Shown: positions 1-7,336 of the stretch, one piece after another
How positions within the stretch are numbered: the first letter of the stretch is position 1
Layout: every line of letters starts with the position of its first letter
Assembly (NCBI RefSeq): GCF_021606685.1
Contig: NZ_WKCB01000019.1
Coordinates: forward strand, 1-64,000
DNA length: 64,000 nucleotides
From: Pseudomonas syringae
GTDB lineage: Bacteria; Pseudomonadota; Gammaproteobacteria; Pseudomonadales; Pseudomonadaceae
Direction: 5' to 3'
Program-made: the position numbers and the translations under genes
The notes under the pieces: generated by a model
Database searches by the model: none
Told to the model about the DNA's origin: nothing
What the model saw: only the letters and a program-made list of their open reading frames with translations

Positions 1-72
1 GCCCTGAAACCAGGCACCGTGGGCTTACTGACACACCGCATTCATCTTGATCGGGGCCGCTTCGCAGCCCAA

Positions 73-94
73 CGCGGGCAAGCCCGCTCGCCAC
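73..94. repeat. Single REP-like palindromic element
   Basis: The short palindrome CGCGGGCAAGCCCGCTCG resembles one arm of the GAGCGGGCTTGCTCGC class of Pseudomonas REP sequence found elsewhere in this window. No partner arm is visible within 100 bases, so it is a singlet or a degraded pair. I see no gene in bases 1-120. Confidence 0.4.
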
Positions 95-120
95 GAGAAG
101 CGCGCCAGCGTGAGCGTTTC

Positions 121-246
121 TTAGCCTTCGATGAGGCTTAGCAAGCGCTCTCGGGCCATGTCCGGCTCGCCGTCCACCGGCTGCACGGAGGACAGGATTG
201 GTGCGGAATAGAGGAAAAGGATGAAGGCGGCGAGTCGGAGGGCCAT
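121..246 (-). CDS. Small hydrophobic exported peptide, 41 aa, unknown function
   Basis: The ATG at 246 opens a 41-residue product that begins MALRLAAFILFLYSAPILSS, a plausible signal peptide or membrane anchor. A short acidic tail with a PVDGEPDM stretch follows. A longer in-frame start at 306 adds 20 residues that look untranslated, and the ribosome-binding site before 246 is weak (GGAA). I do not recognise the family. It lies on the same strand as the next small exported gene but is separated from it by a strong terminator, so it is probably transcribed separately. It could be a spurious frame. Confidence 0.4.
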   Translation of the reverse strand: MALRLAAFILFLYSAPILSSVQPVDGEPDMARERLLSLIEG

Positions 247-342
247 GCTGTCGATTCCATGAAATAAGGCGCCAATATTTGAGCGCCAAATTAAAACACA
301 TGGCAATGTGCCATTGCTTCAAATTTCTTTCGACAGATGCAA

Positions 343-394
343 AAACGCCAAACCACTGAAACGAACACGATGTCGTTTCAGTGGTTTGGCGTTT
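343..394 (-). terminator. Intrinsic terminator with 22-bp perfect stem
   Basis: Bases 343-364 and 373-394 are perfect reverse complements around an 8-base loop. Read on the minus strand the stem is followed by TTTTTGC, the layout of a Rho-independent terminator for the small gene ending at 418. The stem is unusually long and perfect. Confidence 0.8.
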
Positions 395-417
395 GAGTGC
401 GGGCCGTCAAGCAACGC

Positions 418-597
418 TCATTGCTGGGTTTTGTGGTCCAGGGCGGCGTAGAAGTTGGCGCTTTGTTGCAGGTATTTCTGGGTATAGGCGCTGGTGCTGG
501 ATTTTTTGCCGCTGACGTCGACGCTGGCGGCGGCAGGCAAGGCAACAGTGGCGGAAACAGCGGAAGCGGCGATGATGGAGAATAGATTCAGATTCAT
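418..597 (-). CDS. Small secreted protein, 59 aa, unknown function
   Basis: The chosen ATG at 597 has AAGGG nine bases upstream; the longer frame from 651 adds an unlikely leader. Residues 1-24 form a clear signal peptide (MNLNLFSIIAASAVSATVAL then PAAASVDV), giving a mature chain of about 35 residues. That chain is polar, rich in Ser, Gln and Tyr, and has no cysteine. No family is recognised. The gene stands alone, with a promoter region towards 700 and a strong intrinsic terminator directly downstream. This supports a real, highly expressed short transcript encoding a small periplasmic or secreted protein. Confidence 0.65.
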   Translation of the reverse strand: MNLNLFSIIAASAVSATVALPAAASVDVSGKKSSTSAYTQKYLQQSANFYAALDHKTQQ

Positions 598-725
598 GGC
601 GGTAACCCTTGTGTTCGTTTGGTTGAGTGGCCGGGAAGGCCTTGGAACCAAACTTACGCCCGAGCGCTACGCCTTAGAAATGCTTTGAAACACTAGCCGC
701 TATCAATACAATTAATACACAGGCT

Positions 726-748
726 CAGGCCCCGCATCGCGGGGCCTG
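726..748 (-). terminator. Hairpin terminator of the lactonase gene
   Basis: CAGGCCCCGC and GCGGGGCCTG pair around a 3-base loop just beyond the stop codon at 753 on the minus strand. The T-run is poor, so termination may be partial. Confidence 0.65.
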
Positions 749-752
749 TGGC

Positions 753-1928
753 TTATTGACGCAGCAGAAACTTGAGGTCGCTGGGGGCATCGATCGGCAA
801 TTTCTGCACGGTTTTACCCAGCAGGCCGGTCTTGGGGTCACGTTCGACCACCACAATTTGGTTACTTTTCTGGTTGGCGATCAACAGGAACTTGCCGCTT
901 GGGTCGAGACTGAATTCCCGTGGGTGGTCGCCTTCCACGGTGCGACGCTGCAGTTCCTTGAGGTGCGCGGTGGCCGGGTCGATGCTGAACACCAGCATCT
1001 GGTTGGCCGTGCCGCGATTGCTCAGGTACAGGAATTTGCCATCGCTGGAGGCGTGCAGCGCGGCGCCGGCTTTATCGGATACCGGTTGCCCGTCAGCAAA
1101 GTTAACCAGTTGGGTTTGGCTGAGCTTGCCATCCTTGTAGTCGAAGACCGCCACCTGGGCGCTCATCTCGGTGGTCAGCCAGGCATGTTTGCCATCGGCG
1201 CTGAACAGCAAGTGGCGCGGGCCACTGCCCGGCGGCAATTGCACAAAGGCCGGGTCGGCCGGGGTCAGCGGCAGCTCGTGGTTGGCCTTGGGGTCGTAGC
1301 GGTAGGCAAAGACCTTGTCCGCGCCCAGGTCCTGTACGAACACGTACTTACCGTCCGGCGACGACACCACCGAATGCACATGGTTGGACGCCTGCCGCTC
1401 AGGGTTGACCCGGCTGGCCGGGTGCCCACTCAGTTGCACCGGCGCCGACAGCTTGCCCTCGGCGTCGACCGGCAATACCGCGAGGCTGCCGCCCGGGTCT
1501 TCGAGCACCGCATAGTTGGCGACGAACAGGTAACGCCCGTCTGCGGCCACGCTGGAATGGGTCGGTTCGTTGCCCAGGCTCTGCACCTGGTTGATCAGGG
1601 TCAGCTGATGATTCTGCGGGTCAATGCTGTAGCTGCTCACGCGGCCGACCGGGTCTTTCTGGCCTGGGCCGTTTTCATTGACCACAAACAGATGCTTCTG
1701 GTCTTTGGACACTGTGAGCCACGACGGGTTGGCCGCCTTGGCCGCCAGCACCGGCTTGCCGCTGAACTGCCCGGTACGGCTGTCGAACTGCAGGCGGTAA
1801 ATCCCTTCGCTGGTGCCGGCGGTGTAGCTGCCGACCAACAGTTCATAGGTGTCCGCCGGTGCGGCTTGCACCGACATCGCGCCGACACTGCCGGCCATCA
1901 GCAGGGGCCAGAATTTACGCATCATCAT
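753..1928 (-). CDS. Periplasmic lactonase-family beta-propeller (6-phosphogluconolactonase-like)
   Basis: A 391-residue protein of the lactonase (YbhE/PF10282) family, which folds as a seven-bladed beta-propeller. Three consecutive ATG codons (1928, 1925, 1922) follow GAGGAAGAAG. Residues 1-23 form a signal peptide ending VQAAPAD, unlike cytoplasmic Pgl, so the enzyme should act in the periplasm. Family hallmarks are the opening blade (LLVGSYTAGTSEGIYRL), repeated DGKYVFV/DGKFLYL blade strands, and the closing LDPSGKFLLIANQKSNQ. Secreted paralogues are usually named lactonase family protein and their substrate is unproven. The start overlaps the end of the upstream DUF5629-like gene by 14 bases, so the two are probably co-transcribed. 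Confidence 0.88.
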   Translation of the reverse strand: MMMRKFWPLLMAGSVGAMSVQAAPADTYELLVGSYTAGTSEGIYRLQFDSRTGQFSGKPVLAAKAANPSWLTVSKDQKHLFVVNENGPGQKDPVGRVSSYSIDPQNHQLTLINQVQSLGNEPTHSSVAADGRYLFVANYAVLEDPGGSLAVLPVDAEGKLSAPVQLSGHPASRVNPERQASNHVHSVVSSPDGKYVFVQDLGADKVFAYRYDPKANHELPLTPADPAFVQLPPGSGPRHLLFSADGKHAWLTTEMSAQVAVFDYKDGKLSQTQLVNFADGQPVSDKAGAALHASSDGKFLYLSNRGTANQMLVFSIDPATAHLKELQRRTVEGDHPREFSLDPSGKFLLIANQKSNQIVVVERDPKTGLLGKTVQKLPIDAPSDLKFLLRQ

Positions 1929-2202
1929 CCGCTTCTTCCTCGTCGTTATTGTTGCCGGTGAAGGCGCTCATACAGATAAGGCGGTGCTCGCCCGAATCAC
2001 CGGTAATTATCCAACTGTGCAGCGTGTCATCGAAACGAGCGGCCTGTACCTGTTCCAGGCTGAAGTGCCAGCGTTTTTCCGCACGGCCGTCCATGGCAGT
2101 GATCAGCAGTTGCGCGTCATCCAGCTCAAACTCGAAGGCGTGCAGCCCGTCGATTTCGAGCATGTCGCTGGTGGCAAGGACGGTCGTCAAATTATCAGTC
2201 AT
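1915..2202 (-). CDS. DUF5629-like small protein, 95 aa
   Basis: An acidic 95-residue cytoplasmic protein with no signal peptide or membrane segment. The N-terminal part (ATSDMLEIDGLHAFEFELDD) matches what I remember of DUF5629, a Pseudomonas-restricted family of unknown function. The C-terminus is a run of acidic residues (NNNDEEEADDD). The ATG at 2202 is preferred; a GTG three bases upstream would add one residue. It overlaps the lactonase start by 14 bases, which implies translational coupling. The 220-base gap upstream, shared with the divergent toxin gene at 2423, must hold both promoters. Confidence 0.7.
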   Translation of the reverse strand: MTDNLTTVLATSDMLEIDGLHAFEFELDDAQLLITAMDGRAEKRWHFSLEQVQAARFDDTLHSWIITGDSGEHRLICMSAFTGNNNDEEEADDDA

Positions 2203-2422
2203 CACAGTCTTTCATCAGGTTCAAAGTGCTCATGATAGGCCAGTTTGTGACTTCAGCCTAAATCGCGAGTTCCGGGTTGCACCGATCCGCTGGCCGCGCT
2301 TGATCCCGCGACCGTGTTCTGCGAATACAAATGCGCCTGCCCGAGTTAACGGGCTACCACCTGCTCCGTGTGCCGAACACTAACGTGCGTATCACTCCCA
2401 ACCGATACCGAGGCATGCATTC

Positions 2423-5400
2423 ATGTCGCAAACACTCGTTCCACACGTTAGCAACGCGGCACAATCGGCCGTCCGCGCGCAGTTCGCTGATCGCCCGACA
2501 CTGCGCTCAGTGGTTGCTCAACGCCTTCGCAGCAGCCTGCTGGAAAAATACCCGCCGCTTACCCTCCCAGTCGATCAACTACGCCTCGCCATTCCACGGG
2601 ACAGCGGTGGGCGTGAGCTCTATCCACTGCTGGAGGTCGCGCTGCAGTACCTGGCCGATGGCACCTACCCAGACCTATCGACGCGCAATAATCTCGACGG
2701 CTATTTAAGCGACGCCACGGGTACACGATTGACCTATACCCTAACGGTCGCCAAACCCTACGACCTGAATGTTGTCGAGGCGGTCATACGGGAGCTGCAA
2801 TGGCTGGTGTACATCAATTTTCAAGATGCACTCGCGCAGTTCTGGGGGCAGCCCGACGCGCCTGCAATCAGCCACTGGTCGTGGCTGTCGGGGTTGCTGC
2901 AAAGCAATCTGCGGGATGCTGCGATTCGCCACTCGCACACTGATGAAGCGCAGTTGCGCGGGCTCACCGCTCTGACTGACTGCCCGGATCGCCGGTCCCG
3001 CCTCGCCCTGCCGTGGCCCGACAATGGTGTTCACGCGTACACCCTGGAAAGCACGGTGACGTGGGCCGGTCATTCCGTCAGCGTGCAAGCGTGCGACATC
3101 CTGGTAACGGCTGCCAATCGGGTCTGGCTGTGCCGGTTTTCGGGAGAAATCGAAACCTATGCCAGCCTCGATGATTTCGGCAAGGCCTGGGGCGAGCGTC
3201 TGCAACAGCACTACCTGGCCGATGCCATTACCTGGCGTCAGTACGAACCTGACGGCTCGATTTTTGACAATCAGGCGGCGCTGGCGCTTAACCAGCAACT
3301 GGAGGATGTGGCCCAGACCACACTGCCCGCGCGGTGCAGCGTGGCGCAACTGGAACAACACTTTGCCGACATTACCGACCCAGCCCCGTTGTTTGACGCC
3401 GCCCTTCCCCCTATCCGCGCCATGAGCGTGCTCGCAACTGGCCTGCCGGACTGGCTCAAGGACGCCTCCCCCGCCGACCGTTTTGCCTATCGCCAGTGCC
3501 TGCTGGAAGAGGCCAGCGCCAAGCAACTGGCCAACGGCGACAGCTACTTGAACGGGCTGGACAACATCAAGGACTTCGCGAAAAAGGCACTGAATAAACA
3601 ACTGTGCCTGGGTTACATGAAGGCGCACGCGCCGCAAGATTCCGAACTTTCGCAGATGTGCGCTGACGGAGCGCTGCCCTCATCCTATGCCGCAGACAAG
3701 CTGCAGGTGAACTTCAAGGTGCCCTATGGCGACCTGCGTGGCGGCTTCGTGGAATCCGTCAATATGGGCCTTATCGACCTGGCCCTGAAAAACCTCTCGG
3801 GCAAGCCCAAAGGGACGATGACGGTAAGCCACAGCAACGGCGAGGTCCTTGAAGCGTGGCTGACCCCGGAGTACCTGTTGGACATTGTGCAGGTCGTGGA
3901 TATCGGTAAAGTCTACCCCGACTACATCCGCACGCATTTGATGGGCGAGAGCCCGGAGGCGCAACGGCGCCAGCAGCTGTTCGCCCAGTTACAGCCAGCG
4001 TTGCTGTCCACCCAGGCAACTGAGTACAGGATCCGTGGTTTGCACGGTTTTACGGCTCGTGGCCTGCAGTTGATCAAAGCCGTATTCAAGCCTGTCCGGG
4101 CACAACGCTGGGTGCAGGACGATGAAATTGTCATGCGCCCACTGGCCTTTCAGCGCAAGCCCGGGGCCACGGCTGATGTTGTGCAAAATATGTTTATCAT
4201 CGAGACGCGCAACACCAAGAGGGGACCGCACCTGCTCTATCGCCCCTCCTACCAGGCCCAACTGATTCAGTTCGAAACCCGCGATGCGTTACTGGCAATG
4301 ATTGCCACGCCGGGAGCGCTACAGGAGAGCGTCCTGGCATGGTTATCAGACGGCGCTCGGGGGATCTACAGCAATGGAGGCTTCCTGGAGCCGCACTATG
4401 TACGGATCGGCATCGGCTCGGAGTTCGACATGTTGCCCCCCGTCCCCAAACCGGCAACGTTGGCGAGCGTCGATGACAGCAGTGCTGACGAACTGCTGCA
4501 GTTTTTGCAGAGCGGCAAGCTCATGCAATTCCTGTATGGCAGCGAGGTATGCACGCTGCTGAACCAGGCAGAAGCCGACTCGACCGCCAATACCGAAAGC
4601 CGCTGGGCGTTGATTCTGGAGGGCCTGGAAATTGGCTTCAACACGGTGCTGACTGTGGCACGGGGCCCCATCGCGATAGTGGGCTGGATGCTGCAACTGG
4701 CCATGAGCCTCAAAAAGGATATTCCGGCCTTGGAGAGCGCTGACCCAATCACTCGAGAACTGGCCTGGGTCGACGTGTTATTGAATATCGGCATGCTGCT
4801 GCTGCACATGGGCCAACACACCGAGATTGCGCCTCCCGCCAACTCGGATGCCACTCGCGTGCTGGTGCTTGAACCGCTGCGCCGTAAAGCCTCCTCGCCG
4901 CTCACCCCAGCACCGGTCATCAAGCGTGGCACTGTGGGCGTTGCATCAGAGCCGCCAGGGGACGGTAAGACCCCACTCGACTTTGATCGATCCTTCAGCG
5001 GTGATTCGGCGGCGGGCGTCGCCCTTGAAAAACTGCTGGCGATCAGCGTGCCCTGGCCTGTCCCATTGCCGGAGCCCATCAGCATCGGTCTGTACGAAGG
5101 CCTCTACAGAATAGGTACGCGGTGGTACGCCAGCGTCGGTGGTCTGTTTTTTGCGGCGAAGATCGTCCCTGGTTTCGGCGAGGTGTTTATCATCGACCCG
5201 AATAGGCGGGAGCAGCCAGGGATAAAGCTCCAGTCACTTGGCCGAGGCCGCTGGATCCTTGACCGAGGGCCGAAATTGGTAGGGGGTGGCCCGAAACGCA
5301 TACAGGGTGCAAGGCAAAGACTTCAAGAAACGAGGGACAGACTTACGAACAGGCTCGCCGAGCTAGCGGCAGAGTTCTCGGCGTTCTCGCAACCGCACGA

Positions 5401-7291
5401 CCAATTAAGCGAGCGGTTGAAGGATGCCAGCAAGACGATGGAGACGGATTACAAAAAGCTTAACGAAGCCTGGCAGTTGCTCCAAAACGCCACCGAAACC
5501 AACAGGCGGTTTTTAACAGAGTGGCACGCGCAGGCAAAACTTCGACGACAAAATGCATCCATCCAATTCAAGGGTTTCCTGGACACCTTTCGAGATAGCC
5601 TGCCCAGGGCAACCGAGTTGGTTCAGGATATCAGCACAGTGGCAAAAGACTTGGCTAACGCGGGAGTGGAGACGCCAGGCAGGGAAAAACAACTGCAACT
5701 GATCTGGCAGAATTTGAATCTCATGCGCGAAATGCTAAGCAGCAGAACTGGAGACCTTTCCTTCAGCCGTGACGGCGAACGCATGCAGGATCTGATCAAG
5801 CGCGTGTACCCAACCGATAGGGCCCTGGTTGACAGCAACGCCAGCGCCGAATACCAAGCCAATATGTTGGAACTGTTCAATACCTGGGTCCAGGAGACGA
5901 GCTTTGCGAGAGACATGGAGTCCTTGCTTGAGCAACTCAATAATTATTCCAAAGCCGGGCGGGCGTTGCGGCACACACTGCTGAGCACAATCGATCCGCC
6001 GAGGTTCTTTGCCGCGAACGTAAAGCTCAAAGCCACCAGAATCCTGTTGATACTCGGTGTTGATATGGGCATCGAACCTCAGTCACCCCAGGAAGCCCAA
6101 TTCCTCGGACACCTGGACAGAACTGACCTGTACAAGGTAATAAGCACCCACATCGAGGTTCGTAGCAATGATGGCTACTCCCTCACGGAAGAACGCAAGG
6201 TATACCAGACACTTATCAGCAAATATCGCCGTTATGAGGCGGCGATCAGCGCACTTGTGGATATTCACTCCGAAAGCATGAATTCGCCTTATTCCGACCG
6301 GCTTCTGCAGCGTTTGCACGAAGCACGAGCCATGGCAGAAAGCGAATTGGAAGACGTTGTGCGTAAGCAGGAAAAGCTCGAAGTAAAACTGCGACCGCCA
6401 ATACCACGGAAGACCAAGAAAGCCACAAAACGCGTATTCAAGACCCGCAAAAAGGAATTCCTGATTGGTGACATACAGCCAGCCGAAGGAGAGAACGCCC
6501 ACGACCACATCATCATTACGGACGCCGCCAATGGCGACACCATCGCCTCCTATGAAGCCAATGAAGACGGTTGGAGTGACCCCGCCGACACCCGGCAGAC
6601 ACAGCCTGCCCCGCTGCAGGAAGAGTCGCTGCCGACACTCAGGGATCAAGGGAACCGTCTGGTCCAGCAACGCTCCGACATCGAACACTGGGTTCGCAGC
6701 CAACTGTTGAAGCTCGACAGCCCACTCACCCGCGAAGACGTGAACCCTGCCGACTGGAGTGCCCTGCTCACCAACCATGCAGACGAACTCGCAGCCATCG
6801 CGGATGCATTGCAGCAACACCACCCCGGCTCACAGACGGCAGCCAAACTGATCGAGGACTATCGCGCGCACGCACGGGACATTTCCCGCTGGGCCGAGCA
6901 GGTCTGCGGCGACGCTTACAAGCGCCAATTACCGAGCATGGAGGGCCTGCAATACCTGTGGGACCATCAGCAAATCGATATCAACCTGACCAGTCGAGCC
7001 GACCCTCAGCGGCCGACACTCAGCGGCGATTTCTTTACCGAGTACGCGGTTTATGACAAGGCTGCAAAACCGCCGAAAGTGCTGTGGTACGCGCATTTTC
7101 ACTACGCCAGCGCAGACGCGGATGCGGTGTGCACCCGCGCTCATTTGAAGTTGCCCGAGCAACGCAAATACACTCAAAAGGATTTGCTCAAGGTGCATGC
7201 GCAAGCGGGAGCCGAGCCGTTGGGCAAAATCATCTACGTGTTGATCACCGAGCCGCAAGACCAGCTATTTTTAGCCATTGCCCACACTTGA
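2423..7291 (+). CDS. Large DUF6543/dermonecrotic-toxin-domain protein, 1622 aa
   Basis: A very large protein of the DUF6543 type (named dermonecrotic toxin domain-containing in Pseudomonas annotations). The N-terminal half carries the family's YPPLTLPVDQLRLA opening and typical middle motifs such as RIRGLHGFTARGLQLI. Two hydrophobic segments lie near residues 732-799 (TVLTVARGPIAIVGWML and WVDVLLNIGMLLLHMG). Then come a strongly charged, probably coiled-coil stretch near 955-1050, a Lys/Arg-rich patch near 1325-1350 (KTKKATKRVFKTRKKEF), and a compact C-terminal domain ending in a predicted beta strand (KIIYVLITEPQDQLFLA). There is no signal peptide. Toxic activity and delivery route are inferred only from the family name. 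The gene is monocistronic, ends at a strong terminator and starts 8 bases after GAGG. Confidence 0.85.
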   Translation: MSQTLVPHVSNAAQSAVRAQFADRPTLRSVVAQRLRSSLLEKYPPLTLPVDQLRLAIPRDSGGRELYPLLEVALQYLADGTYPDLSTRNNLDGYLSDATGTRLTYTLTVAKPYDLNVVEAVIRELQWLVYINFQDALAQFWGQPDAPAISHWSWLSGLLQSNLRDAAIRHSHTDEAQLRGLTALTDCPDRRSRLALPWPDNGVHAYTLESTVTWAGHSVSVQACDILVTAANRVWLCRFSGEIETYASLDDFGKAWGERLQQHYLADAITWRQYEPDGSIFDNQAALALNQQLEDVAQTTLPARCSVAQLEQHFADITDPAPLFDAALPPIRAMSVLATGLPDWLKDASPADRFAYRQCLLEEASAKQLANGDSYLNGLDNIKDFAKKALNKQLCLGYMKAHAPQDSELSQMCADGALPSSYAADKLQVNFKVPYGDLRGGFVESVNMGLIDLALKNLSGKPKGTMTVSHSNGEVLEAWLTPEYLLDIVQVVDIGKVYPDYIRTHLMGESPEAQRRQQLFAQLQPALLSTQATEYRIRGLHGFTARGLQLIKAVFKPVRAQRWVQDDEIVMRPLAFQRKPGATADVVQNMFIIETRNTKRGPHLLYRPSYQAQLIQFETRDALLAMIATPGALQESVLAWLSDGARGIYSNGGFLEPHYVRIGIGSEFDMLPPVPKPATLASVDDSSADELLQFLQSGKLMQFLYGSEVCTLLNQAEADSTANTESRWALILEGLEIGFNTVLTVARGPIAIVGWMLQLAMSLKKDIPALESADPITRELAWVDVLLNIGMLLLHMGQHTEIAPPANSDATRVLVLEPLRRKASSPLTPAPVIKRGTVGVASEPPGDGKTPLDFDRSFSGDSAAGVALEKLLAISVPWPVPLPEPISIGLYEGLYRIGTRWYASVGGLFFAAKIVPGFGEVFIIDPNRREQPGIKLQSLGRGRWILDRGPKLVGGGPKRIQGARQRLQETRDRLTNRLAELAAEFSAFSQPHDQLSERLKDASKTMETDYKKLNEAWQLLQNATETNRRFLTEWHAQAKLRRQNASIQFKGFLDTFRDSLPRATELVQDISTVAKDLANAGVETPGREKQLQLIWQNLNLMREMLSSRTGDLSFSRDGERMQDLIKRVYPTDRALVDSNASAEYQANMLELFNTWVQETSFARDMESLLEQLNNYSKAGRALRHTLLSTIDPPRFFAANVKLKATRILLILGVDMGIEPQSPQEAQFLGHLDRTDLYKVISTHIEVRSNDGYSLTEERKVYQTLISKYRRYEAAISALVDIHSESMNSPYSDRLLQRLHEARAMAESELEDVVRKQEKLEVKLRPPIPRKTKKATKRVFKTRKKEFLIGDIQPAEGENAHDHIIITDAANGDTIASYEANEDGWSDPADTRQTQPAPLQEESLPTLRDQGNRLVQQRSDIEHWVRSQLLKLDSPLTREDVNPADWSALLTNHADELAAIADALQQHHPGSQTAAKLIEDYRAHARDISRWAEQVCGDAYKRQLPSMEGLQYLWDHQQIDINLTSRADPQRPTLSGDFFTEYAVYDKAAKPPKVLWYAHFHYASADADAVCTRAHLKLPEQRKYTQKDLLKVHAQAGAEPLGKIIYVLITEPQDQLFLAIAHT

Positions 7292-7303
7292 GGCCATAGA
7301 CCG

Positions 7304-7330
7304 AAAAGCCGGGCACAACGCCCGGCTTTT
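7304..7330. terminator. Bidirectional intrinsic terminator
   Basis: AAAAGCCGGGC and GCCCGGCTTTT flank a 5-base loop. The hairpin has A/T runs on both sides and lies between two convergent genes (toxin on plus, RND exporter on minus), so it can stop transcription in both directions. Confidence 0.85.
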
Positions 7331-7336
7331 CCCAGC

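Noticed and set aside
753..1961. 401-aa plus-strand frame over the lactonase gene
   Set aside because: No signal peptide or recognisable domain; the minus-strand reading has a signal peptide and propeller repeats.
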